Under the pieces are notes generated by a model. That model searched no databases, was not told where the DNA came from, and worked only from the letters and a program-made list of their open reading frames with translations. Below, one piece after another: positions 35,710 through 46,889 of a DNA stretch of 64,000 nucleotides. A program made the position numbers and the translations under genes. Source of the stretch: Dyadobacter endophyticus (lineage in GTDB: Bacteria; Bacteroidota; Bacteroidia; Cytophagales; Spirosomataceae); assembly GCF_014641595.1 (NCBI RefSeq), contig NZ_BMIA01000001.1:1178001-1242000 (forward strand), read 5' to 3'. Position 1 is the first letter of the stretch. The number at the start of each line of letters is the position of its first letter.

Positions 35710-38186
35710 TGCATTTTATATCCGATACAGAGCCACAAAAAGCGGCTGGCGTCACGATTGGCGGCAAGGCCGAAAACCTGTTTCGTCTGAAAAGGTTCGG
35801 AATGCCTGTACCGCGCTTCGTCGTAATCCCCTGGGAAACGTTGCTCGCCGGTTTTTCGGAATCCGAAATGGTTGCTTGCCTGACGGATGCATTTGGTAAC
35901 ACCAGTCAGTTCGCCGTGCGTTCGTCGGCGACCGGCGAAGATGGCGAGGCATTTTCATTTGCGGGCCAGTTTGAAAGTTACTTGTCGGTGCGGCCCGATG
36001 AATTGGCCGGGCGGATCGAAGATGTCCGTCGGTCCGCATTTTCGGAGCGGGTAACTGCCTACCGGAAACATCACGGGCTTCCCGGGGTGAGTGGGGTGGC
36101 GGTGATTGTTCAGGAAATGGTCGATGCAGATGCGGCGGGTGTAGCATTCGGGGCAAACCCGCTGACGGGCAACCGGCATGAGAAAGTGATCAACGCTGTT
36201 TTCGGGCTGGGCGATGGGCTGGTTTCCGGCGAGCGCAATGCCGATCAGTTTGTTTTGAACGGGGTTGAAATACAATATATTCCATCCAATGACCAGGCTG
36301 AACCTGCGCTCACCGATGCGCAGATCTACCGGCTTGGCGAAATACTGGATACGCTTGCAAGGGAGCTAGGCCAGTCGCAGGACATTGAGTTCGCGGTCCG
36401 GAACGACGAGATTTATTTACTGCAAACCAGGCCTATCACGACATTAGCGGAAAGGCCGGCAGGTAACTACATTCTCTGGGACAATAGCAACATCGTTGAA
36501 TCGTACCCGGGCGTAACCACCCCGCTGACGTTCTCTTTTATCAGCAAATCGTATGAGGTTGCATACAAGCTTTTCAGTGCTTATCTGGGAGTGAGCGAAC
36601 CGGTTATCAGGAAAAATGAAAGAGTGTTTGCTAACACGCTCGGTTTCCTGAACGGACGGGTTTACTATAACCTTAAAACCTGGTATCATATGCTTGCGAT
36701 GCTGCCCGGTTACAGCATCAATGCCCGGTATATGGAGAAAATGATGGGCGTAAAGGAGCAGTTCGATATCCCGGAATCCTACCGGTTGCCGAAGGGGAAG
36801 GCCTGGTGGAGCATTCTGAAAATGGCTGTGCAAATGCTATTCCGGTTCAAGGCCCTGCCGCGCAAACGGCGCGAATTTATGCAGCTCGTCGACAGCACGA
36901 TCGCTGCGTACAAGGCCATCCCTTTTGCAGAAAAAAGTGCCGGCGAGCTCATGCAGCTGTACCTCGATTTTGAACAAAAACTATTGCTGGAATGGAAAGC
37001 CCCGCTGCTGAACGACTTCTTTGCCATGATTTGGTTCGGTATGCTCCAAAAGCAGTGCGAGCAGTTTACGGGCGGGAAGAATCCCAACCTGCATAACGAC
37101 CTGCTATGCGGTAGCAACGATATAATCTCGGTCCAACCGGTACACCGCAGCATTGCTATCGCCGCACGGATTGCCGGGGCCCCTGCGTTGAAAAACCTGT
37201 TTTTGCGACAAAATGAACACCAGATCCACCAAACACTGCTCGCCAGTACCGACCCCGAATTCGCAGGGGTAAGCGCCGATATTGAGCGCTACATCGCCGA
37301 TTTTGGCGAACGCTGCGTAGGTGAGCTGAAACTGGAAACGATCTCCTACGGTCAGGAACCGGCAAAGTTCATTAAAGTGCTGAAATCCTACGTGGAAACG
37401 GGCATTACCGGGGCGCAATTTTCAGGCGCAAGAGAAGATGTGATCCGTACGAATGCGGAGCAGGAAATAGCCAGGTGCTTGAAAGGCAAAACCTTGCAGC
37501 GGTGGAAAATGGGGCTCACGCTGCGCTACACGCGTGAGCTTGTGAGCGCCCGCGAGAACCTGCGCTACGAGCGCACACGGGCATTCGGGATTGTTCGGGA
37601 GATTTTTACATTTATCGGTAAACGGTTTTATACCGATGGCGTGCTCGGCAATGCAAGGGATATTTTTTACCTGACCAAAGAGGAAATTTTCGCGTATATC
37701 GAAGGCACGGCGGTTACGCAGGACGTCAAAGCGCTGGTTGCGCTCCGGCAAGAGGCATTTCAAACCTACACCCGGCGTGGCACGTTGTCAGAGCGATTTG
37801 CTACTTATGGTGTACCCTACCAGGGCAATGATTTTTTCAGTACCGATAGAATTGAAAAGCCGAAGGGTGATTTGAAGGGTATCGGATGTTCGCCCGGGAG
37901 GGTGACCGGCCGGGTGAGGGTGGTGCTGGACCCTGCGGAAGTACCTTCGCTGAATGGCGACATTCTCGTCGCGTCCAGCACTGATCCGGGCTGGGTCACG
38001 CTTTTCCCCGGCGCGCTGGGTATCATCGTCGAGCGCGGGAGTTTGCTGAGCCATTCGGCGATTGTTTCTCGCGAAATGGGCAAGCCTTGCATTGTAGGCG
38101 TAACCGGCTTGCTGAAAATGCTGAAAACGGGCGATGAAATCGAAATGGATGGCAGTACGGGCATAATCAGAATGATCGCACGATGA
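35709..38186 (+). CDS. PEP-utilising phosphotransferase, rifampin-phosphotransferase-like
   Basis: 825 residues from ATG 35709, whose first base is the last base of the preceding TGA. N-terminal ATP-grasp-like PEP/pyruvate-binding domain (GGKAENLFRLKRFGMPVPRF, SVRSSATGEDGEAFSFAGQF-like, FGLGDGLVSGERNADQFV), a middle helical domain of about 400 residues with no family name, and a C-terminal swivelling phosphohistidine domain with His near residue 782 (GSLLSHSAIVSREMGKP). This three-part design is that of rifampin phosphotransferase (ATP plus substrate giving AMP, Pi and phosphorylated substrate), and it lacks the PEP/pyruvate TIM barrel of true PEP synthase. It therefore probably phosphorylates a small hydroxylated molecule made by the operon. 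Confidence 0.88.
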   Translation: MHFISDTEPQKAAGVTIGGKAENLFRLKRFGMPVPRFVVIPWETLLAGFSESEMVACLTDAFGNTSQFAVRSSATGEDGEAFSFAGQFESYLSVRPDELAGRIEDVRRSAFSERVTAYRKHHGLPGVSGVAVIVQEMVDADAAGVAFGANPLTGNRHEKVINAVFGLGDGLVSGERNADQFVLNGVEIQYIPSNDQAEPALTDAQIYRLGEILDTLARELGQSQDIEFAVRNDEIYLLQTRPITTLAERPAGNYILWDNSNIVESYPGVTTPLTFSFISKSYEVAYKLFSAYLGVSEPVIRKNERVFANTLGFLNGRVYYNLKTWYHMLAMLPGYSINARYMEKMMGVKEQFDIPESYRLPKGKAWWSILKMAVQMLFRFKALPRKRREFMQLVDSTIAAYKAIPFAEKSAGELMQLYLDFEQKLLLEWKAPLLNDFFAMIWFGMLQKQCEQFTGGKNPNLHNDLLCGSNDIISVQPVHRSIAIAARIAGAPALKNLFLRQNEHQIHQTLLASTDPEFAGVSADIERYIADFGERCVGELKLETISYGQEPAKFIKVLKSYVETGITGAQFSGAREDVIRTNAEQEIARCLKGKTLQRWKMGLTLRYTRELVSARENLRYERTRAFGIVREIFTFIGKRFYTDGVLGNARDIFYLTKEEIFAYIEGTAVTQDVKALVALRQEAFQTYTRRGTLSERFATYGVPYQGNDFFSTDRIEKPKGDLKGIGCSPGRVTGRVRVVLDPAEVPSLNGDILVASSTDPGWVTLFPGALGIIVERGSLLSHSAIVSREMGKPCIVGVTGLLKMLKTGDEIEMDGSTGIIRMIAR

Positions 38187-39280
38187 CGAAAGAAGATTTA
38201 ACGAAAAGGGTCAATTTTGAAATTATCCGGTATGCCAACTGCTGGGAGGACGCGGATATTCTGCTGGCCGGCCTTTCACCCGCGCCGGGCAGCCGGGTGT
38301 TGTCGATCGGTTCTGCCGGGGATAACAGTTTTTCCTTCCTGGCAACGGATCCCGAACTGGTCGTAGCCGTGGATATTAACCGTACCCAGCTTTTCCTGAT
38401 CGAATTGAAGAAGGTTTGCATTCAAAACCTGGAATGGGAGGAGGCGCTGGCATTCCTTGGTTTTTTGCCTTCCGAAAACCGGGCGCATTGCTTCCATTCT
38501 TTGAAAAGCCAACTGGGCAGCGCCGCGCGAGCCTATTGGGAAACCAATCTTGCACTGATCGCGGACGGCGTCATTCATCAGGGAAAATTTGAGCGATATT
38601 TTCAACTGTTCAGTGGAAAAATACTTCCATGGATCCATTCAAAGCGGGTAGTGAATGTACTTTTCAAATGCAAAACAGAAGATGAACAGCTGCATTTTTA
38701 TCAAAACAAATGGAATACCTGGCGCTGGCGGCTATTGTTCCGCATCTTTTTCAGCAGATATGTGATGGGGAAGTACGGGCGCGACCCCGAGTTTCAGAAA
38801 CAGGTGCAAGGTTCTGTTTCAAAATTTATCTTCGAAAAGGCGTCCAGCCATCTTGCTTCGGTAGCCGCGCAGGACAATTATATTTTGAGATACACCCTCA
38901 CAGGCGGCTTCGATGGCCTTTTGCCGCATTATCTTCAAAAAGAGCATTATCCGCTGATCCGAGCGAACCTGGGCCGGCTACATTTGAAGGAAGGCTTCGC
39001 GCAGGCTGCTATCGGGCATTACGGCAAATTTCACTGCATGAACCTCTCCGATATTTTTGAATACATGGATGCCGGTCTGTTCCGCGAAGCGGCCCGGACG
39101 CTCCTGGCAGGTACCGAAATGGGCGGAAGGCTCGGCTACTGGAACCTGATGGTGCCGCGCCGGATTTCCCAAATTTTGCCAGAAAGCGCCGAATATATGC
39201 AAACGGAAGCCGAACGTCTGACGGCGATCGATAAGGGCTTTTTTTATAAAGGGTTTATTGTCGATAAGGTAATCCGGTAA
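38183..39280 (+). CDS. DUF3419 (BtaA-like) S-adenosylmethionine 3-amino-3-carboxypropyl transferase
   Basis: 365 residues. Starts within the stop of the previous gene (ATGA at 38183-38186). The Rossmann-type SAM site is visible as VLSIGSAGDNSFSFL followed by VVAVDINRTQL, and CWEDADILLAGL is close to the BtaA N-terminus. The family transfers the 3-amino-3-carboxypropyl group of SAM to diacylglycerol hydroxyl, the first step of betaine lipid synthesis. BtaB, the N-methylating enzyme that would complete DGTS, is not in this window. That leaves a free amine, which fits with the GNAT and acyl-activating genes that follow. Substrate (diacylglycerol or a prenyl alcohol) is unknown. Confidence 0.85.
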   Translation: MTKEDLTKRVNFEIIRYANCWEDADILLAGLSPAPGSRVLSIGSAGDNSFSFLATDPELVVAVDINRTQLFLIELKKVCIQNLEWEEALAFLGFLPSENRAHCFHSLKSQLGSAARAYWETNLALIADGVIHQGKFERYFQLFSGKILPWIHSKRVVNVLFKCKTEDEQLHFYQNKWNTWRWRLLFRIFFSRYVMGKYGRDPEFQKQVQGSVSKFIFEKASSHLASVAAQDNYILRYTLTGGFDGLLPHYLQKEHYPLIRANLGRLHLKEGFAQAAIGHYGKFHCMNLSDIFEYMDAGLFREAARTLLAGTEMGGRLGYWNLMVPRRISQILPESAEYMQTEAERLTAIDKGFFYKGFIVDKVIR

Positions 39281-39299
39281 TACGCCACATTGATTAGCT

Positions 39300-39953
39300 A
39301 TGAAAGAAATCATCCCTCCGCTCATTCTTGCCTGCTGCTTCCTCGCGCTGTTCGGCGTTTCCGAATGGCTGTACCATGTCGGAAAGGTAAAGGCCGAATG
39401 GACACGTAAGATCGTACATATTGGTACCGGGTTGTTGACATTGCTTTTCCCGGTGGTGCTCGCCAGTCACTGGCAGGTACTGTTCCTCTGCGTCAGCTTC
39501 CTGGTAATTTTGCTGGTCAGTCTGAAATTCACCTGGCTGCCTTCCATTAATGCGATCGACCGTTTTTCCTACGGCAGTATTTTGTTTCCCGTCATCGTTT
39601 ACGCGCTTTTTCTGGTATTTCAAATGGCGGGTAAGGGGTTGATCGTCTTCTACTTGCCGATCCTGATCCTTGCGATTTGCGACCCGGTGGCCGCGCTGGT
39701 CGGGAAGCGGTTTCCTTTCGGGAAGTATCAGGTTTTGGGGGGCGACAAATCAGTTACCGGCTCGCTCGCTTTCCTTGTGAGTGCATTGCTGGTGACGGCA
39801 GTCACGATTTTTGCATTCCATGATGTGACGTCGCGGATGCTGCTGATACTCCTGGTGCCAGCGATCGCAACAGTTGCGGAGGGATTGGGCGTCAAGGGAA
39901 TGGATAACTTCACGATACCGGCAAGTGTTGTGTTAACCCTGTTGATGACATGA
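39300..39953 (+). CDS. CTP-dependent polyprenol/phytol kinase-like membrane protein
   Basis: 217 residues with about six TM helices. Hallmarks: EWTRKIVHIGTGLLTLLFPV near residues 34-53 and CDPVAALVGKRFPFGKYQVL plus GGDKSVTGSLAFL near 130-155, as in phytol kinase, farnesol kinase and dolichol kinase. These use CTP to phosphorylate a lipid alcohol at the membrane; the phosphatidate cytidylyltransferase group is related. Here it could phosphorylate a prenyl or other lipid alcohol of the operon. Follows the BtaA-like gene by 19 bp and overlaps the next (ATGA at 39950-39953). Confidence 0.85.
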   Translation: MKEIIPPLILACCFLALFGVSEWLYHVGKVKAEWTRKIVHIGTGLLTLLFPVVLASHWQVLFLCVSFLVILLVSLKFTWLPSINAIDRFSYGSILFPVIVYALFLVFQMAGKGLIVFYLPILILAICDPVAALVGKRFPFGKYQVLGGDKSVTGSLAFLVSALLVTAVTIFAFHDVTSRMLLILLVPAIATVAEGLGVKGMDNFTIPASVVLTLLMT

Positions 39954-40963
39954 TGATCACGATCACCGAAACCGACCCCGGCCACGCAGATTTTCATTTG
40001 TTTACGGAGCTGCCAAAGCGCATTTACCCCGCGGATAGCCTCCGTTTCAAAACACAGGACTCCATTCCAACCGACTTCCTGAGAGCGTGCTATTTGTTGA
40101 AAGATGGAGAAAATGTAGTGGCAAGGGCAAGTATTTATGACAATCCGCTCCTGCAATATGAGGGAGATCACGCTTTTTTGATTGGTAATTATGAGTGCGC
40201 CGACCGTGGGGAATATGCCACGGCGCTGTTGGCGCACGTTGTTTCCCGCGTAAAAACCTGGGGAGGCAAGTACCTGATCGGCCCCATGAATGGCAGTACC
40301 TGGGAGAGTTACCGCTTTCTCGCCGATCACGACAACCCGTTGTTTTTTACGGAGCCTTACCATCATTTGTATTACAATAAGCAGTTCGCGCAGGCAGGTT
40401 TTGAGACCATTGCACACTATTATAGCAATATCGACCGCGGTATAGTGCTTGATGCTCCCGAAATATTGGTCCGTGAGCGGGAGTTGCAGGCCCTGGGTGT
40501 GACCATCCGGCCGATTGACCTTGCAAATTTTGAAGCGGAAATCGTGCGGGTTTATGACTTTAACTTGCTGGCTTTCAAGACCAACTTTCTCTACACACCG
40601 ATCAGCAGGGAGGCCTTCATGAAAAAGTATATGCAAACAAAGGCCTATATCAATCCGGAACTGACGCTGCTGGCGGAGGACGCGGAGGGTAACCTGGTCG
40701 GCTACTTTTTCTGTATCCATGATTTTTACAATACGGAAAGCAAGTGTTTGATCGTCAAGACCCTGGCTCGCCATCCCGGCGCGGAATGGAGAGGGCTGGG
40801 GCACGTGGTAGGGAATGTGATTTACCGCAAAGCTGTGGAACTAGGCTATACAAGCGCCATTCATTCGTTTATCTATGAGCAGGGCACGTCCACGAAGTTA
40901 TCCACCCATTTCTCCGGATCCCATTACAGGGATTACCTATTGTATGGAAAACGTATCGCCTGA
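39950..40963 (+). CDS. GNAT-fold acyltransferase-like protein
   Basis: 337 residues (second in-frame ATG at 39953). The C-terminal half has GNAT character: LTLLAEDAEGNLVGYFFCIH, VKTLARHPGAEWRGLGHVVG (the acyl-CoA loop) and a final IHSFIYEQGTS segment. The N-terminal half carries a second, degenerate GNAT-like unit (ARASIYDNP, FLIGNYECADRGEYATALLA). Such double GNATs include N-acyltransferases. Not recognised beyond the fold. In the operon it lies between the lipid kinase and the AMP ligase (20-bp overlap with the latter). A role in N-acylating the amine made by the BtaA-like protein is possible but inferred. Confidence 0.75.
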   Translation: MMITITETDPGHADFHLFTELPKRIYPADSLRFKTQDSIPTDFLRACYLLKDGENVVARASIYDNPLLQYEGDHAFLIGNYECADRGEYATALLAHVVSRVKTWGGKYLIGPMNGSTWESYRFLADHDNPLFFTEPYHHLYYNKQFAQAGFETIAHYYSNIDRGIVLDAPEILVRERELQALGVTIRPIDLANFEAEIVRVYDFNLLAFKTNFLYTPISREAFMKKYMQTKAYINPELTLLAEDAEGNLVGYFFCIHDFYNTESKCLIVKTLARHPGAEWRGLGHVVGNVIYRKAVELGYTSAIHSFIYEQGTSTKLSTHFSGSHYRDYLLYGKRIA

Positions 40964-42485
40964 CCGGTTCAACGTCGTCGACCTTTTTGGTGATGCGGCC
41001 CGTAGCACCCCGCGTAAAGCGGCGATCATCGACCACGACAGGACGATTACTTTCGGGGACCTTGAAAGAGCGGTAAACGAAACCGCGGCCCATTTCCTGG
41101 CCAGGGGCATCCGCAAAGGCGACCGCGTGCTGGTATTCGTACCCATGAGCGAGGACCTGTACCGTACCGTGCTGGCGCTTTTCAGGATCGGGGCCGTGGC
41201 GGTATTTCTTGATGAATGGGTGAGCGTCAAAAGGCTGGTTGCTTGTTGCCGGGTGGCTCAATGCGCTGCATTCATCGGCACATTTAAGGGACGTGTGCTC
41301 GCCCGCCTTTTGCCTGGTTTGCGATCAATTCCGCTGCATTTGGGCTTGAAGTATAATGTCTGCCGGGACATTCCGGCCTTTCCCGAAACTGGGAGGGACG
41401 ATATCGCGCTCATTACTTTTACAACCGGCAGTACCGGCATTCCGAAAGCGGCGATACGGACGCATGGGTTACTTTTCGAGCAATTCCAGGCACTGATCCC
41501 ACTGATCGAGCCGACTCCCGACGATGTTAGCATGCCGGTTTTGCCAATCGTTTTACTCATTAACCTGGGCGCGGGTGTAACGTCTGTAATCGCCGACTTT
41601 AATGCGCGCAAACCGGACGCGATGAAGCCGAAGAAAATTTTCGATCAGATTCACCGTTACAGAGTCACTTCGATCATCGCTTCGCCTTTTTTTGTCAAGC
41701 AATTGGCATTGTATTCGAGCAGTAATAGGTTGATTTTAAATACAATAAAAAAAATACGAACTGGCGGTGCTCCCGTTTTCCCCACGGAGGCGAAAAGCTA
41801 CCGGGATGCATTCCCGCGTGCGGATATCGCGATTGTGTATGGCTCAACGGAGGCTGAGCCGATGAGCGCCATTTCGGCCGATGAACTGATCGTCTCCGAA
41901 ACGAACAGGGGATTGAATGTAGGAAAAGTCGAACCCGGCGCGACGGTAAAAATCATTTTCATCAGCAACGATGCCATCACCGCGGTTGACGAAGATGCAT
42001 TTGCAAAACTGGAAGTGCTACCCGGCACGATCGGTGAGATCATTGTCACAGGAAAGCATGTTTTGCGGGATTACCTGCACAATCCCGAAGCTTTAAAACG
42101 AAACAAGATTTTTGTAGGAACCAAATGCTGGCACCGCACAGGCGACAGCGGTTTTTGGGGCGACGATGGCAATCTCTACCTTACAGGCAGGTGCGCATCC
42201 CTTATCCGTACACCCAAAGGCCTGCTATCGACTTTCCTTTACGAAAACAGATTCCAGGCAATTGAAGGGGTGCTGATGGGCACGATTATGTTGTTGGGTG
42301 ATCGACTCACGGCGATTATTGAGGTAAGCGACCCGTCCCGCGAGGCAGCTGTTAGATCGATGATGAAGGCATTGCCTGAGGCGTTCGCAGACATTGTCTT
42401 CGTATCCAAGGTGCCGAGAGACCCGCGGCACAACTCGAAGATCGACTATGAAAAGTTAAGGCTATTACTACTACGCAGAAGCTAA
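40944..42485 (+). CDS. AMP-dependent acyl-CoA synthetase/ligase
   Basis: 513 residues from ATG 40944; an upstream ATG (40875) lies in the preceding gene and adds no family sequence. The P-loop is FTTGSTGIPKAAIRTHGL near residues 158-175, followed by YGSTEAEPMS (A5), TGDSGFW (A7) and the C-terminal hinge GRCASLIRTPKG. The C-terminal domain is shorter than usual and ends NSKIDYEKLRLLLLRR, where the Lys is the likely A10 catalytic residue. Activates a carboxylic acid as an acyl-AMP, probably a fatty acid or 3-hydroxy acid. Last gene of the operon, followed by a terminator at 42484-42517. The OleC-type beta-lactone synthetase is an alternative family I cannot exclude. Confidence 0.87.
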   Translation: MENVSPDRFNVVDLFGDAARSTPRKAAIIDHDRTITFGDLERAVNETAAHFLARGIRKGDRVLVFVPMSEDLYRTVLALFRIGAVAVFLDEWVSVKRLVACCRVAQCAAFIGTFKGRVLARLLPGLRSIPLHLGLKYNVCRDIPAFPETGRDDIALITFTTGSTGIPKAAIRTHGLLFEQFQALIPLIEPTPDDVSMPVLPIVLLINLGAGVTSVIADFNARKPDAMKPKKIFDQIHRYRVTSIIASPFFVKQLALYSSSNRLILNTIKKIRTGGAPVFPTEAKSYRDAFPRADIAIVYGSTEAEPMSAISADELIVSETNRGLNVGKVEPGATVKIIFISNDAITAVDEDAFAKLEVLPGTIGEIIVTGKHVLRDYLHNPEALKRNKIFVGTKCWHRTGDSGFWGDDGNLYLTGRCASLIRTPKGLLSTFLYENRFQAIEGVLMGTIMLLGDRLTAIIEVSDPSREAAVRSMMKALPEAFADIVFVSKVPRDPRHNSKIDYEKLRLLLLRRS

Positions 42486-42517
42486 AAGCCGACCAGGATT
42501 GCTCCCGGCCGGCTTTT
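42484..42517. terminator. Terminator between operon and katG
   Basis: AAAAGCCGACC (42484-42494) pairs with GGCCGGCTTTT (42507-42517) with one mismatch. A-tract on one side and T-tract on the other allow it to act in both directions, for the ligase gene and for katG. Confidence 0.8.
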
Positions 42518-42537
42518 GTTCATGGTGAATTGATCAG

Positions 42538-44904
<2,367 letters not shown>

Positions 44905-45028
44905 TTAATTCTATAATTCAATAGTGAAAATCTATTTCGCTGCACATTCAGCCTGTTATAGTGCAAGTTACCTGGCATTAACACAGAAATTATCTTGAGT
45001 TGTAGGAACGGGACGGGGCAATGCGGGG

Positions 45029-45928
45029 TCAGGAAGCTGTCAGATAGCCTGCCGTAGCAATGTCTGTCAGCAGGTCCGGGGCACATGGTTGCCAACCGAG
45101 CACTTCACGCGTTTTCGCGCTCGACGCGACACAGCTGATGGCCGCAAAATGTTCGAACCAGGTGAAATGTGCCGCGGCCGCTTCGCCGGTTTTACTTACC
45201 ACGGGCAGTTTCAGGCCTGTTCCGATTGCCTGCGCAATATCCCTGAACGCAATGCCTTGCTCTGCCGCCGCATGCAGCACCTTCAGCGCCGGACGTTGCT
45301 CCACGACCAGCCGGTACAGCACGGCCGCGTCGAGCCGGTGTACTGCCGGCCATTGGTTGCCGCCGTGGCCAATGTAGGCTGATTCGCCCTTTTCTTTGGT
45401 AATGCCAATGATCATAGGCACAAATCCGTGGTCGCCCGCGCCATGCACACTGGGAGGGAGGCGCACAAGATACACGTCCACTCCTTTGGCCGCCACGGCA
45501 CTCGCCGCCTCGTCGGTGGCCGCACGGGGGATTGCGTCCGACTTGACATTCAGGGCATCGTCTTCGGTGACTGGCCGGTCGTACCGCAAAAGACCCATTC
45601 CGGTGGTGATCACAATTGGTTTCCCCGAGCCCGCCAGGGCTTCGCCCAGCGTTTCAATCACTTTGCGGTCGGCTTCGCAGCTCGCCTTGAATTGGGAAAA
45701 ATCGTGGTTGAAAGCAGTGTGAATGACGGCATCGCACTCTGCTGCACCTCGGCGCAGCATCTCAGGATCGTTTACATCACCTTGAAGCGGTATCGCACCG
45801 GCGGCTTTGATTTGTACGGCCGCATTGGTGGAGCGCACCAGGCCCAGTACTTCATGGCCGTTCTTGATCAGTTCATTCAGGATAGCGGAGCCTACAAATC
45901 CCGAGGCCCCCGTTAAAAATACGCGCAT
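45029..45928 (-). CDS. SDR family (NAD-dependent epimerase/dehydratase-like) oxidoreductase
   Basis: 299 residues. Extended/atypical SDR: Rossmann motif TGASGFVGSAILNEL near residues 6-20, NAD(P)-binding GLVRSTNAA, and VIHTAFNHDFSQF. The YxxxK active site is not present, as in atypical SDRs with regulatory or reductase roles. It follows a Crp/Fnr gene on the same strand, with an inverted repeat directly before its ATG (45962-45932). This layout is the same as the SDR/Crp pair at 59546-61109 and suggests control by the Crp/Fnr protein. Confidence 0.85.
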   Translation of the reverse strand: MRVFLTGASGFVGSAILNELIKNGHEVLGLVRSTNAAVQIKAAGAIPLQGDVNDPEMLRRGAAECDAVIHTAFNHDFSQFKASCEADRKVIETLGEALAGSGKPIVITTGMGLLRYDRPVTEDDALNVKSDAIPRAATDEAASAVAAKGVDVYLVRLPPSVHGAGDHGFVPMIIGITKEKGESAYIGHGGNQWPAVHRLDAAVLYRLVVEQRPALKVLHAAAEQGIAFRDIAQAIGTGLKLPVVSKTGEAAAAHFTWFEHFAAISCVASSAKTREVLGWQPCAPDLLTDIATAGYLTAS

Positions 45929-45931
45929 GTT

Positions 45932-45976
45932 GTTTCAATTTTGTTTGATGCAAAATTGAAACCCTGCCCATGGGCA
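45932..45976. promoter_or_regulatory. Inverted repeat and palindrome between Crp/Fnr and SDR genes
   Basis: GTTTCAATTTTG (45932-45943) and CAAAATTGAAAC (45951-45962) are perfect reverse complements with a 7-bp loop, immediately upstream of the SDR ATG. TGCCCATGGGCA (45965-45976) is a perfect 12-bp palindrome. Candidate operator of the adjacent Crp/Fnr regulator. Confidence 0.5.
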
Positions 45977-45983
45977 AACAAGG

Positions 45984-46583
45984 TCATTTGTCCATAATTC
46001 CGGCCTCGCGTTGCTGCTTCGCGTGGCGTATGCGCGTGAGGGTTTTCAGGGAAATACCCAGGTAGGCGGCCACCATGCGCAGCGGCAGCCGTGCCAGGTA
46101 GTCGGGGTAGGTGTTTATAAAATCGGCGTAACGCTCCTCCGGCGTTCCGCTCAGGATTGTGAGGATGCGGTTGCGGTTGTGGTAAATGGTCCTGGCAATG
46201 AGGCTTTCAGAAAACTTTTTGAGTGCTGGAATATCTTTTAGCAACTTGTCAAAATCCGGTCTGGTCCAAAGCAAAACCACACTCCGTTCCACTGCTTCAA
46301 TATTCACCAGCGCCGGCGTTTGCTTGTCGTAACTTTCCACGTCGAGCGTCCACGTGTGCTGAGGAGAAAATTGCAGGATATGCTCGCTGCCATCCGTCCG
46401 GAGATAGTATGACCTGAGCATTCCGCTTATAATGAATACTTTATGACGGCATATTTCCCCTGCGGTCAGAAGCGCCTCGTTTTTGGCTAATCGCCGTAAG
46501 GTAGCCACACTACCGATATGGCGGATAGTTTCAGCAGGCAGATCGGTTTGGGCAGCCAGATAGTTTTCGAATTCGGTATGCAT
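45984..46583 (-). CDS. Crp/Fnr family transcriptional regulator
   Basis: 199 residues from ATG 46583 (MHTEFENYLAAQTDLPAETI). N-terminal cyclic-nucleotide-binding-like roll (NEALLTAGEICRHKVFIISG, SPQHTWTLDVESYD) and C-terminal HTH (PLRMVAAYLGISLKTLTRIR). Same compact class as the proteins at 1795-2397 and 60516-61109. The effector is unknown. Downstream on the same strand is an SDR gene with an inverted repeat in the 55-bp spacer; it is likely regulated by this protein. Confidence 0.88.
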   Translation of the reverse strand: MHTEFENYLAAQTDLPAETIRHIGSVATLRRLAKNEALLTAGEICRHKVFIISGMLRSYYLRTDGSEHILQFSPQHTWTLDVESYDKQTPALVNIEAVERSVVLLWTRPDFDKLLKDIPALKKFSESLIARTIYHNRNRILTILSGTPEERYADFINTYPDYLARLPLRMVAAYLGISLKTLTRIRHAKQQREAGIMDK

Positions 46584-46889
46584 TGTGCCATATATAATTG
46601 GATCCCGCAAAGATATCCCCGCAGGCCCAATTACGGATATGTCTTCAACTAAAACTCACACCATCGCAGATCGCCTGCGCGAAGGAGAGCGTCGGCTTGC
46701 CCCTTTATTTGTACAAGTAGTCTAATATCAGAACCTGCCTTCCCGGACCGGGCAATTGATTTTTAGCCGGGCGGAAGTTTTTTTTAAATAAATCAGGCCG
46801 CGGTTGTGGTTTTGCTACGGTTACCTTCTTACCTTAGGCGCCACAGAGGCCGGCATTTCCGGTAGTACTACCCCGACATAGTCAATTCA
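46584..46889. other. Intergenic region before SDR gene
   Basis: 306 bp between divergent Crp/Fnr and SDR genes. A 28-codon frame (46639-46725) is present but has no supporting features. CCCGG-A-CCGGG is a small inverted repeat within TTCCCGGACCGGGC. Nothing else recognised. Confidence 0.3.

Noticed and set aside
39728..40804. 358-codon leftward frame opposite the kinase/GNAT genes
   Set aside because: Antisense of two coupled genes with clear family motifs; no recognisable protein features.
46639..46725. 28-codon frame (MSSTKTHTIADRLREGERRL start)
   Set aside because: Too short and without promoter, repeats or family features to support it.
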